In this document: positions 36,681 through 47,471 of the stretch, piece after piece | Position numbering within the stretch: position 1 is the first letter of the stretch | How the letters are laid out: each line of letters starts with the position of its first letter | From: Cephalopachus bancanus | Taxonomy: Eukaryota; Chordata; Mammalia; Primates; Tarsiidae | Assembly (NCBI GenBank): GCA_027257055.1 | Contig: JAPVLO010000400.1 | Span: 1-64,000, forward strand | DNA: 64,000 nucleotides | Reading direction: 5' to 3' | Position numbers and translations under genes: made by a program | Notes under the pieces: generated by a model | What the model was told of the DNA's origin: nothing | Seen by the model: the letters and a program-made list of their open reading frames with translations, nothing else | The model's database searches: none

Positions 36681-37159
36681 CTATGATACTGCTAGAGTCA
36701 ATATCTTTTTTAAGTTTGCTTATAAGCTGTTGTATGAAAGTTGGTGCTCCTGTGTTGGATGTACATATGTTTAGGATGGATATTTCTTGTTGATGGATTG
36801 AACCTTTTATCATTATGTAGTGACCTTCTGTATCTTTTTTAATTTTTGATAGCTTAAAGGGTATTTTGTCTGATGTTAAGGTCACAACTCCACTTTCTTT
36901 TGGGTTCCATTCACCTGAAATTTTGCTTCCTATCTTTTTACTTTGAGTCTGTGAGTGTCCTTTCTGGTGAGATGAGTCTTTTGGAGTCAATATATTGTTA
37001 CCTCATTATATTTTATCCATTTTGCCATTCTATGTCTTTTCAGTGGTGCATTTAGTCCATTCACATTCAGGCTAATTATTGAAATGTGAGAGTTTATCCC
37101 TGTCATGAGATTCTTATAGAGTTGTTGTTCCTGTTTGTTTGTCTTTCTTTTGTTTTCCT

Positions 37160-38112
37160 GTCTTTCTTTTGGTTTTTGTGTTGATTCATGGGTGTTTTCA
37201 ATCTTTTCCCAGCACTCTTGTGAATAACGTTATCATTCTTTTTTTTCCTTTCTTCTGTGTTAAATAGTTTCTTAAGTGTTTCTTGTAGAGCTGGTCTAGA
37301 GGCAGTGTAAGTTCTTAGGAATTGAATGTCTGGGAAATATTTTAATTCTCCATCACTTAGCTTACTTAGCTGGGTAGGTAATTCTTGGTTGAAATTGTTT
37401 ATCTTTAAGAACTTTGAAGATTGGGCTTGAAGCGCTCCTAACCTGAAGTGCTTCAATTGGTCTTCTCTGGTAAGTAGTCTGACCTTTTTCTCTTGCTGCC
37501 TTTAGGATTTTTTGTTTTATACCTACTTTGTTTAGACAAATTACTATGTGTCTAGGAGTTGGTCTTCTCATTTGCTGTCTCACAGGGGTTCTCTGAATCT
37601 CTTGTGTTTGAATGGTTGCATCACTGATGAGATGAGGGAAGTTTTCTTGAATTATTTCATGGAATGTTTGTTCCAGGTGGTCTGTCTCTCTTTCTGCCTC
37701 AGGAATTCCTATTACTCCTAAGTTTGGCCTCTTGAAATAATTTCTCATCTCTTAAAGGTTTTGTTCTGTCTTTTTAAGCTTCTTTTCTATGTTTTTGACA
37801 TCTTGGGTTAGTTCTATATTTTGGTCCTCAGGCTCTGAGGTTTTTTCTTCTGTTTGGCTAATTCTGCTTTCCAGGTATATCAGTTTGTTATTTATCTCAT
37901 TCACAGTATTCTTTACTACTATTATCTCAGTTATCAATTCCCTCCTATTTTCCTCTTGTCTCTCCTCAATTCTTTTTATTTTCTCTATTAATGTCTTGAT
38001 ATCTGGGTTTGTAGTTTGAAACCAGTCTTCATTGTTTGCATTCCAAAGTCTGTTTTCTCAGTGTCTGACCTCACATGGATCTGTGTGAGACCCATATTCT
38101 TCTTTTTATCAT
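37160..38112 (-). pseudogene. L1 ORF1 remnant
   Basis: Antisense ORF1 with a start near 38112. Coiled coil (ESRISQTEEKTSEPEDQN, 37752-37937) and RRM plus C-terminal domain (LGVIGIPEAERE, RRPTPRHIVICL, REKGQTTYQ; 37362-37748) lie in different frames, and an indel removes part of the DLSTETLQ region. Inactive. Confidence 0.9.
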
Positions 38113-39540
38113 TTGTGTAGATTTTACTCCCCTGCCCCACCACACATACACCCTTTTTTCCCCCTCTTCTTTAATTCTGTCATTCGGGGATGGAGGGATG
38201 GTTTTACTTCTGTTTGTTCAATCTTCTATTCTTCCTTATGTGGTCTTCTGGCTTTGTTCACTTCTGAAGCTGGACTGTGGGTTGGGGGCTGTACTTTTTT
38301 ACAGTTTTGAGATTTAATTGAGGGGAAACTGTGATTCAGGATCTATCTGAAGATCCCAGTATCCACTGACAGTGGACACCCTGGAACCCACTTCCCACTG
38401 CCTTACAATATATCCCTGCAGTGGGGGTATAGGTTTGCTCCCTGAAAACAAAATGAGGTAAGAAAAATGAAAAGAATGGAAAAAGGAAGGAGGGGGGCAA
38501 AAGGAAGGTGAAGTAAGAGAAGATTAAGGGGGAAAACAGACAGACATACCAACTAACAAATGAAAAGAGACACAAAGACAGAAAAGAGTAATAAAAACTA
38601 AGACATAAAGACAATCATACAAACATACAGACCAACAAAAACCTCCCTATTGATGTATTCTTCCCATACGCAAACAGGAAGTCTAAAGAAAAAAATAACA
38701 GAAACAAAGCAAGTATGAAAATGTTATCAAAAACAGAAGGAAAGAGAGAAAAAAAGCAAAAACAAAAAACAAACAAACAAAAATAAGCAAAACAAACAGA
38801 CCAAAAAAAAAGAGGAAGTTCAATTTCCTTTCAGCTCTGATCTCTAGCCCCTCCCCTCTGCTCTCAGTGCAGGTTGTTAGGGTTACTCTCAGCTTGGGTC
38901 AGATGTCCCAGGCCTACTGTGGAAGGAGGGTGAATCAGATCTGGACTCACTCAGCTTGCTGCCTGTTAAGTCTGCCACCCAAATCTGACCTGTTTCTAAT
39001 CCAGTATGGGGGAGGGGCTTCTGCCTCTCCCAGTTTGATGAGATTACCTTAGGTCCTAAATTGGAGACTGGGCAGAGCTGAGCAGAGCTGGGCGGGGCAA
39101 TGCAGGTCTCTGTCTGGTCCTGGGGCAGAGAAAATGGCTGCAGTTGGCATTTCCTAACTGGGGATAGGGTTCCTTTCCAGCTCTCCCCAGTCTTCTCTCT
39201 CCACTGATTGGATCCAGGGCTCCAGTTGCTTTGCTGTCCCAGGTGATGGTGTGGGCCAGGTGTCAGGTGATGAGAGTCAGCTGGATTTGGCAGGCTCTTC
39301 TCAGGAGAGTCCTGTGAACAGCAGACAATCTTGCACCCTGGTGGCTCCAATCTCAGGATGGTGGGGGGGTTGCAGTCACCTCCAGAGGAGGGCCCGGAGT
39401 GCATGAATCCGTCTCCCCTCAGATGGACTTTCACTCACCCACCAGCACACACCTACTCACACAGAGAGTCTTTATGGAGACTCACTTTTGCAGAGTCTCT
39501 CACAGTCTGATCTGTCCCATCTCCATCTTGTGACCGAATT
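38113..39540 (-). promoter_or_regulatory. L1 5'UTR
   Basis: 5'UTR with an A/purine-rich ORF1-distal tract (38450-38815) and a G/C-richer start (38830-39540). The ORF1-proximal part (38160-38400) is related to that of the nested L1 at 17833, while the distal part is not, indicating exchange of 5'UTR segments between L1 lineages. The 181-codon frame at 38889-39434 is not conserved and I take it as chance. Confidence 0.75.
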
Positions 39541-39697
39541 GCCAAAATAAAAATTTTTTTAAAATGTTTTCTTATCTATTTTAGTTTTTCCTACACAGAG
39601 CTTGCTCAAGAGATACTGAATATTTATTAAATAAATGAATATGCTAACTCTAACTCTGTTCAAATGGATCGTTGCTCATTAATGGCCCCATCTTTCT

Positions 39698-39960
39698 TTG
39701 CTGCTCAGGCTGGAGTGCAGTGGCACACTCATGGCCACCCCAGCGTTGACCTGCTGGGCTCCAGCAATTCTTCCACCTCAGCCTTCCAAGTAGCCGGAAC
39801 TACAGACATGTACTACCATGCCCAGCTAATTTTTTATTTATTGTAGTGATAAGGTCTTGCCAAGTTGCCTGGGCTGGTCTCGAACCCACAAGCTCAGGCA
39901 ATCCACTCTCCTCGGTCCCCTGAAGCACTGAGATTATAGGCTGAGCCACCGAGTCAAGCC
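39698..39960 (-). mobile_element. Older lineage Alu, 5' T-tail lost
   Basis: Antisense Alu reading CAGGCTGGAGTGCAGTGGCAC to GAGCCACCGAGTCAAGCC. It retains the CCAAGTTGCC block and several differences from the young copies (GTAGTGATAAGG), consistent with greater age. No T-run precedes it, so its 3' end is truncated or eroded. Confidence 0.9.
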
Positions 39961-40683
39961 ATTTTTTGCCCTTTTTAGAGTTCATTTCAACTTAGCCTAC
40001 CCTCACATTTCCTGTCATATTTCACAACTTTGATATTACAATAGTTGCAAGTGGGAGTAAATATATGTAAAAGACAGAACCATATACTACCCAACAAAAC
40101 CTTTTAAAAACAAATGAGATAAAAAATTACTTCTCTTCTGAAGCCATGGGAGCCATTTTTTTTGTGATACCTTTTCTGACATATGCTCTCATGTTATTTC
40201 TGTATTTGAAATTATGCAAGACAAAAATTTCAGTTTCATCACATAGTATCTCAAACATAAGTTTAAAAAAAAAGATTGTTGTATGCTGCATGAGTATGGC
40301 AGATTAACTGCATGTGCTTTTCACCCTCCCTCCTAGAGCCTTATCAAGATATCTATGAATAAAGTAAAAAAACAAAATACAAAAGTCCAGGAGGAAAAAG
40401 TGAATTGAATATGAAACAGCAACAAATGACGCAGATTTCAACAAAATTTTGGCTAATGGAGGATTTATAACTAATGTTGGTGTCTTCATAGTGGGAGCTT
40501 GATGGGAAGTGACTCCTTTTCAGACCCACAGAAAGGCTTAGCACAGGTGTGAGTTACCATGAGGCAAAGGTAAAAATGGAGATGTTTTCTAGAAGTCTAT
40601 ATGAATGATTAGATATCTTCTCCTGTCCTCATGAAGTTGGGCAACTACCCTCCAATGCTCAGACTAACGTTTTATTCTTTATA
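39961..40683. other. Unique intergenic DNA
   Basis: No gene, RNA or clear repeat recognised between the Alu and the L1 target site at 40684. Confidence 0.5.
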
Positions 40684-40697
40684 AAAATTGAACTTGA

Positions 40698-43125
40698 AAT
40701 TAAAGCTATAAAACACTACTCAAAAAAATCCAAGAAGACACAAACAAATGGAAAAATATTCCATGTTCATGAATAGGAAGAATCAACATTGTTAAGATGT
40801 CCATCCTACCAAAGGCAATCTATAGATTCAAAGTAATACTCATTAAATTTCCAATGTTATTCTTCTCAGACCTGGAAATGACAATACAGAAATTCATATG
40901 GAAACATAAACAACCACAAATAGTCAAAACAATCCTTAGCAAAGAAACAAAGCGGACACTTCCAAACTTTAAATTTTGCTATAAGGCTACAATAATCAAA
41001 ACAGCCTGGTATTGGCACAAAAACAAGTACATGGATCAATGGAACAGGATAGAGATTCCAGAAGCCAAACCTCAATTTCTCAACCAACTCATCTTTGACA
41101 AAGCCTCCATGAACAAACACTGGGGAGAGGAGAACCTGTTCGGTAAATGGTGCTGAGAAAACTGACTGACCCCATGGAGAAGAATGAAACAGGACCCCTA
41201 CCTATCACCATACATAAGAATCAACTCTAAATGGATCAAAGACCTAAACATAAAATCTCAAACTATAAGAATCTTAGAAAACGCAGGAGACACTCTTACA
41301 GAAATTGGAGTGGCAACCAATTCCTGATCAAAACTTCAGTTGTCCATGCCATAAGAGATAAGATAGACAAGTGGGACCTCATTAAATCGAAAAGCTTCTG
41401 CAAAGCAAAACAAACCATCAAGAGAGTGGGGAGACAGCCCATAGAATGGGAAATAATAGTTGCCAACTGTATATCTGACAAAGGCCTAATATCCAGGATC
41501 TATGAGGAACACAAATGTGCCAAAAGGAAAATAACAAACAGCTCCATTAAAAAGTAGGCAAAAGACATGAATAGATACTTCTCAAAAGAAGATATAAGGG
41601 CAGCCAACAGACACAGGAAAAAGTGCTCAGTCTTACCAATCACCAGAGAAATGCAAATCAAAACCACATTGAGATATCACCTAACTCCAGTAAGAATGGC
41701 CATCATTAATAAAACAAACAACAACAGATGCTGGTGAGATGTGGAGAAAAGGGAAGACTTCTACACTGCTGGTGGGAATGCAAACTAGTTCATCCTCAAT
41801 GGAAAACAGTGTGGTGGTTTCTAAAAGAACTAGAAATTGGCCTTTCATATGACCCAGCAAAACTGGGAATATACCTGAAGGAGCTCAAATCATTCTACAA
41901 AAAAGATACCTGCACCCACATGTTTATCGAAGAACTGTTCACAATAGCAAAAACATGGAACCAACCATACTGCCCATCAAAAATGGAGTGGATAAAAAAG
42001 AGTGGTACACATACATGATGGAATATCATGCAGCCATAAAGAAGGACAAACGTGGACTTTGCAGCAACTTAGGTGAATTTAGAATCTAAAATACTCAGTA
42101 AGCAATCATCAAGGAGATGCAAATTAAAACTACACTGAGATACTACCTAACTCCAGTCAGAATGGCCGTTATCAATAACTCAAAAAATAACAGATGCTGG
42201 AGAGGATGAGGTGAAAAGGAAACACTTCTACACTGTTGGTGGGAGTGTAAACTAGTGCAACCTCTGTGGAAAGCAGTGTGGTGATTCTAAATATCAACCT
42301 CCCATATGACCCTGCATTCCCCCTACTGGGAATATACCCTGAAGAACTCAAATCACTCTATAAAAAAGATACCTGCACACATATGTTTATCGCAGCATTG
42401 ATCACAATAACAAGAACCTGGAACCAACCATGCTGTCCATCAAAAGAGAACTGTATTTAAAAAAATGTGGTACATATACATGATGGAATACTACACAGCC
42501 ATAAAAAAGAACAAAATCATGAATTTCACAGCAACCTAGATGGAACTAGAGTTTATAATACTGAGCAATCTCTCACAGAAACAAAGATCTGAGTATATTC
42601 TCACTCATAAGTGAACTTTGAACATCTATCGTAATACTATAAGAAAAGGATTAACAGTGGTGGGAAACTATTGGGGGGACAGGGAGGGAAGGGAGGTGGG
42701 ATTAATGGTAGCCAATATCTGTCTGGGGACAGGGGGACACCCCTTATCAACAAGGGTGCCTGAACGATGCATATTTGTATACCTAACTCTTAACTGTACC
42801 TCACAATTTTAAAATAAAAAATATGTTTAAAAAATAAAATAAATACTCAGTAAGCTACCACAGAAACAAAGAGCAGAGTACCATATGTTCACATTCATAA
42901 GCAGATGCTGAAAATTTACCATGAGACTATAAGAAAAGGATTGGCGGTAGCAGGATACTGCCAGGGTGGGCCCAGGTCAGGGAGAGGGACACAATGTTAG
43001 TAAGGGTGTCTGATCTCAAACGCAAAGTGGGAACCAAAGGGAGGACCAAACTTTAACTGTACAATGTTCACTTGTACACATAATTCTGAATTGTACCCCA
43101 CAGCTTTAAAATAAAATATTTTTTT
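40698..43125 (+). mobile_element. 5'-truncated L1 with nested L1
   Basis: Sense L1 3' part flanked by an exact 14-bp duplication AAAATTGAACTTGA (40684-40697 and 43126-43139). It contains ORF2 from the C-terminal part of RT ([12 protein letters not shown] at about 40980) through the Cys-rich region ([14 protein letters not shown], about 41740) to about 42103, is interrupted by a second L1, then continues from 42841 to its A-tail (TTTAAAATAAAATATTTTTTT). About 1.7 kb without the inner copy. Confidence 0.95.
42104..42840 (+). mobile_element. 5'-truncated L1 nested inside L1
   Basis: A 737-bp sense L1 3' end beginning AATCATCAAGGAGATGC and ending in an A-rich tail, flanked by an exact 15-bp duplication AAATACTCAGTAAGC (42089-42103 and 42841-42855). 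Its 3'UTR (GGGATTAATGGTAGCCAATATCTGTCTGGGG) resembles that of the full-length L1 at 17833, so it belongs to the same or a close younger family. Confidence 0.96.
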
Positions 43126-43669
43126 AAAATTGAACTTGAGAAACGCAGGGGAATCACGGTGATGGGAACAAGAGAGACGGATGGGTTCAAGTTTAAAATA
43201 AGGGAATTAAGTGAAAATCTGCACATTGAATAGTAGGCATTCAATCCCCTTCCCCCACATTCTGCTGGTGTAAAAGATGGAATAGATTATATTTTTTTCC
43301 TACTTTGGTAGAATGTCAATAAATATGATCTAAAATAAATAGAAGAAAATATTGCAGTTTAAGCATATTGTTTTGGAAATATAGTGGTAATACCAGCAGA
43401 AAGAACTGGAAAAGTTGAGAGTGGTTACTTCTGGGAACAGGACTTGGGGAGACAGGGCAAAGGGCTGTGGACTTCATTATAACCTTCTAGTACTTTTAAG
43501 TATTAAAACTATATACCTATATAAGTGTTTGAAAAATTAATATTGATAATATAATAAAAACTTTGACAAGGAGTATATATAATTAAAATGAATAAAAATA
43601 AAATCACTTAAAATAAAAATGAAGCAAAATTTAAATTACTCAAAATCAGTTTTCACTGAGATCTCAATA

Positions 43670-43672
<3 letters not shown>

Positions 43673-43738
<66 letters not shown>
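43673..43738. repeat. (TA)n plus T-run at Alu tail
   Basis: About 18 TA units followed by about 30 T. The T-run is the antisense A-tail of the adjoining Alu; the TA repeat probably grew at the tail end. Confidence 0.95.
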
Positions 43739-44006
43739 CAGTTGGAGTCTCACTCTGTCGCCCAGACTGGAGTGCAGTGGCCGCTCCCGGCCACCGCAGC
43801 CTCGACCTGCTGGACTCTGGCGATCCTTCCGCCTCAGCCTTCCTAGTAGCCAGAATTACAGGCGTGCGCTACCACGCCCGGCTGATTTTTTGATTTATTG
43901 TAGAGATGAGGTCTCGCCAAGTTGCCCAGGTGGGTCTCGAACTTGCCGACTCAGGCAATCCAATCACCTCAGCCTCCCAAAGCACAGGATTACAGGCTGA
44001 GCCACC
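43709..44006 (-). mobile_element. Alu SINE, slightly 5'-truncated
   Basis: Antisense Alu from the T-run to GGCTGAGCCACC; the last GAGCCCGGC is missing. Undeleted CCAAGTTGCCC group. Nearly consensus body. Confidence 0.95.
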
Positions 44007-44285
44007 TTAAAACTCTACGTGAAATATAGTAGAATGATACAAATCAAGCTAATCCAAGAGATTATATTTTTAAACAGCAAATCTCTGGAAAATCTTTGGG
44101 TAGTATATTGACAATCCAGCTTCCTTATCTTTTTTATTGTGTTAAACCTATGTAACTCTTCAATAAGATCATCTTTAACATTTTTAGTCATCAAAAAAAA
44201 TCCAATTATGTTCAAGCTTTTTACCTTCAAGAATAAACCAATATATTCAAAACATTTAAAATCTCAATCATTGATATACAAAAGA
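44007..44285. other. No recognisable feature
   Basis: AT-rich unique sequence; no gene recognised. Confidence 0.5.
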
Positions 44286-44390
44286 GCAGGGGCTACATCT
44301 ATCTTACGTGTTTCTATAATCCAAAGTCTAGAACTATATGCTTGGTGCATACTAAGTACTCAATAAATTCTCATTTGGCGAATGATTATT
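44286..44390 (+). repeat. L2-like 3' end
   Basis: AGGGGCTACATCTATCTTACG, then GCTTGGTGCATACTAAGTACTCAATAAATTCTC, in the order of an L2 3' end. Confidence 0.65.
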
Positions 44391-45364
44391 ATTAACCAAG
44401 AAAGTTATTTGACCAGGAGATCCTACTCTCTTTGCATTCTGATTCATCAGGCTTTTAACAAGTGTACCAAAGTGGTATTTTACATTCCTGATTTTAATAC
44501 AGATTTGGCTTTTGCCAATTAAACAAATAATTTTATATTTTAAAGATTATAGTAAAGAAAGCACTAACCTGTCAGTCCTCAAAATCTGAGGGAATAAATT
44601 CATTGGTCAGTCAACCACCTCGGATGTATAAAAATGAACTGGGCCAAAAAAAATGCTCTGTCATGGGAATTTGGACGTAGAAAACGGAGAGATGGAGTAA
44701 GCTAGTGCTAGAGGCAAACATTAAAAAGATAACACAGAGTAGAGTAGGAACTATAAGAAGCAATGGCTGTGTTTCAGCCAAAGTTACAAAGAAGCAGAAA
44801 TAGTAAGTAGAAGACGTTGGTTTGTTGTAGAACAAGAATAAAGAGACCCAGAGTGCAGATCAAGTCTTACTAAAACCAGAGCCCTGGAGGGTAGAATGCC
44901 AAGGGTATAGGAATGCCTGAGTGGCAGCTCTAGTCCCCAGAGCAGCCATGAATCCAGAAACCCTCTCCGGATTCAGTCCCTAGAACAATTTTTTTTTAAT
45001 GTCAAAGATAGTTTATTTTCCCTATTACTTTATTCATAACCTTATGTATATTCCCTTTACTTGAGCTAGCTTGGAGAGTCTGTGTTGCTTGCAACCAAAT
45101 GAGTCTCACTAGAAGAAACTTGGAATATATTATTAAGACTCTGTTGTTCTGATATTGACAAAAAACACTTTGTTATGGGTTTCATACAAACAAGAGAGGA
45201 TTAATACAAATGAAGAAACCAAGAATATTGTGGTACAAAGAAGGTAGTCAGAACCATAAGTACTGGTTTTCTGGCAAGAGAAAGGTAGGGAATCTCTTTC
45301 TGTATTACTGTCAATGCATGTATGTCTCCCTCTTAGGATAAGGGGGATATATACTCTTTCACTC
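44391..45364. other. Unique intergenic DNA
   Basis: No gene, structural RNA or confident repeat recognised. Confidence 0.45.
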
Positions 45365-45430
45365 TTGAGTCCAGGTACCTGACATAGTGCCTTGCATGCA
45401 TTAGTTGCTCATTGAATATGTGAATTCTGG
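45365..45430 (+). repeat. L2/MIR-like 3' end
   Basis: GTACCTGACATAGTGCCTTGC followed by TTAGTTGCTCATTGAATATGTG resembles the CCTGGCACATAGTAGGTGCTCAATAAA tail of ancient L2 or MIR. Confidence 0.55.
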
Positions 45431-45559
45431 TGTGTTCTGGTTAGATTTTACTAAAAGACAGATGCATCGGTATTTCATTTGTTTAAATGAAAGAAACTAA
45501 TATAAAAGGTAAAAATAGGCATTTGGCAGGATATGTTGTCATAGCTGCTCATTAATTCA

Positions 45560-46025
45560 TTGTTTATTTGTGAAGCACCTCATGCCAGGCACTGTGTTTG
45601 AACTTAGGGCTAGACAGCAAGAAAGACAACCCTGGTTTCTACCCTCAAAGAGTCTGTAACCAGTGGGTAGCACAGAAATTGAATAAAGAATTGTGTGGGC
45701 TCTGAGCAGGATAAAAGAATGGGCAAGGTGCCACAGAAGCATTTAAACAGGAAGCTGTACCCCAATCTGCAGGCCAGAGAATGTTTCCTTGAAAAAGGAA
45801 AGCTGAAACATGAAAATTAGTTAATTGAGGTATGATTCCAGCATGTGCAGAGTTCTAGAAGCAGGAAAAGTGTGGCCCATGTGAGAAACTGAAAGAAGTT
45901 CAGAATGACCCATCAAAACAACAAATGAGAGTGGCATGAGATGAAATTAGAGAGAGAAACTGGGACCAGGTTGCTCATACTGGGAAAAGGTATCAGAAAG
46001 CCACTGAAGGACTTTTTAAAAAAAA
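45560..46025 (+). repeat. Ancient interspersed repeat, family unresolved
   Basis: Landmarks CATGCCAGGCACTGTGTTTG, CCCTCAAAGAGTCTGTAACC and CAGAAAGCCACTGAAGGACTTTTTA follow the order of a common ancient mammalian repeat. It is probably the same family as the antisense segment at 30880-31110. Confidence 0.5.
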
Positions 46026-46034
46026 TAAATTGTA

Positions 46035-46256
46035 GCCGGGCTCGGTGGCTCAGCCTGTAATCCCGCGCCTTTGGGAGGCTGAAGTGAGTGGATTGCCTGA
46101 GCCCGCGGGTTCAAGACCCGCTTGGGCAGCGAGACCTCATCTCTACAATAAATCAAAAAATCAGCCGGGCGTGGTAGTGCATGCCTGTAATTCTGGCTAC
46201 TTGGAAGGCTGAGGTGGAAGGATTGCCGGAGCCCAGCGGGTTGAGGCTGCGGTGGC
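46035..46256 (+). mobile_element. 3'-truncated Alu (5-bp-deletion type)
   Basis: Sense Alu starting GCCGGGCTCGGTGGCTC and ending abruptly at GCTGCGGTGGCC, without the last about 60 bp and A-tail, directly against the 3' end of an antisense L1. It carries the GGGCAGCGAGACC 5-bp deletion. Truncation at the 3' end cannot come from normal retrotransposition and implies a later deletion or rearrangement. Confidence 0.93.
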
Positions 46257-47178
46257 CAAAGACATGTTTATTTATTTATAATATTTGTACGTATTTATAA
46301 GTACATAATAAGGTTTCGATACATACAATAGTAATGATCAGATCAGGATAATTAGCATATCTATCATCTCAAACATTCATCATTTCTCTGTGTTGGGAAC
46401 ATTCAATATCCTCTTTTCTAGCTATTTGAAAATATATGATATACTATTGTTCACCATAGTCATCCTATAGTGCTATAGCTTTTTTTCTTAGCTAGCTTAA
46501 TTTCATGTCCTTTAACAAATCTCTCCCTATCCCACCTTTCTGTCTACCCTTTCCACCTTCTAGTAACCTCTGTTTTGCTCTTTACTTCTATGAGATCAAC
46601 TCTTTTAGTTTTTACATAGTAGTGAGAACATCAGGTATTTAATTTTCTATTCCTGGCTTGTTTCACTTAACAATGTCTTCCAGTTCCATCCATGTTGCCA
46701 CAAATGACAGGACTTCATTCTTTTTAAATGGATGAATAGTACTTTATTGGGTATTTATGCCACGTTTTCTTTTATTCATCTGTGTTAGATACTTGGGTTG
46801 ACTCCACATCTTGACTATTGTGAATAGTGCTGCAATAAACACAGGGGTGCCGGTATCTCTTTTATTTTCTTTCCTTTGGATAAACGCCCAGCAATGGGAT
46901 TACTGGATCATATCGTAGTTCTATTTGTCTTTTTTTTTTTTGGAATCTTCATGCTATTCTCCATAGTGGCTATACTAATTTACATTCCTATCAACAGTAA
47001 TAATAATAATTTTCTCCACGTCCTTGCAAGTACTTATTATTTTTTTATCTTTTTGATAATAGCTATCCTAACTGGAGTGAGATGATATCTCACTGGGGTT
47101 TTGATTTGCATCATTTTGATTAATGTTGCTAAGCATTTTTAGATATATTTGTGTGTCTTTTTAAAAATGCCTGTTCAA

Positions 47179-47471
47179 GCCAGGCTCGGTGGCTCAGCCT
47201 GTAATCCCACGCTTTGGGAGGCTGAGGTGAGTGGATTGCCTGAGCTCGTGGGTTCGAGACCCGCCTGGGCAATTTGGCGAGACTTCATCTCTACAATAAA
47301 TCAAAAAATTAGCCGGGTGTGTTAGTACGTGCCTGTAGTTCCAGCTACTTGGAAGGCTGAGGTGGAAGAATCTCCGGAGCCCAGCAGGTCGAGGCTGCGG
47401 TGGCTGGGAGTGGCCACTGCACTCCAGTCTGGTGACAGAGTGAGACTCCAACTCAAAAAAAAAAAAAAAAA
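47179..47471 (+). mobile_element. Alu SINE (undeleted group)
   Basis: Sense Alu from CCAGGCTCGGTGGCTCAG to ACTCCAACTC plus a 17-bp A-tail. It has the full GGGCAATTTGGCGAGAC block. Inserted into the old antisense L1; flanking repeats are weak. Confidence 0.95.

Larger units (their letters stand above)
33007..37110 (-). pseudogene. L1 ORF2 remnant
   Basis: Readable ORF2 pieces in order from the C-terminus: Cys/His-rich region ([18 protein letters not shown], about 33450), thumb and connection (33691-34029), RT with FADDM and [13 protein letters not shown] (34466-34996) and [12 protein letters not shown] (35016-35354), then endonuclease (36336-36990). An Alu cuts the linker between endonuclease and RT, and a foreign 45-bp block sits within the endonuclease after an FN-type motif region (36636-36680). 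Confidence 0.88.
32815..39540 (-). mobile_element. Near full-length antisense L1
   Basis: Runs from the reverse of its A-tail (TTTTTTATTTTAAATATG, about 32818) to the 5' end near 39540, where the reverse complement starts GGCAATTCGGTCACAAGATGG. Parts: 3'UTR 32815-33010, ORF2 about 33020-37110, ORF1 about 37160-38112, 5'UTR 38113-39540. It is broken by stops and frameshifts, an Alu (35747-36010) and a 45-bp internal duplicate (36636-36680). I could not define a clear target duplication because both flanks are A/T-rich. Confidence 0.93.

Noticed and set aside
38889..39434. A 181-codon antisense-strand frame as an L1 ORF0-like gene
   Set aside because: It lies in the L1 5'UTR in the same strand as L1, whereas ORF0 is antisense to L1, and it is not preserved in the related copies.
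32815..39560. A target-site duplication for the antisense L1
   Set aside because: Both flanks contain A/T-rich words such as AAAAATTTTT but no match long enough to trust.
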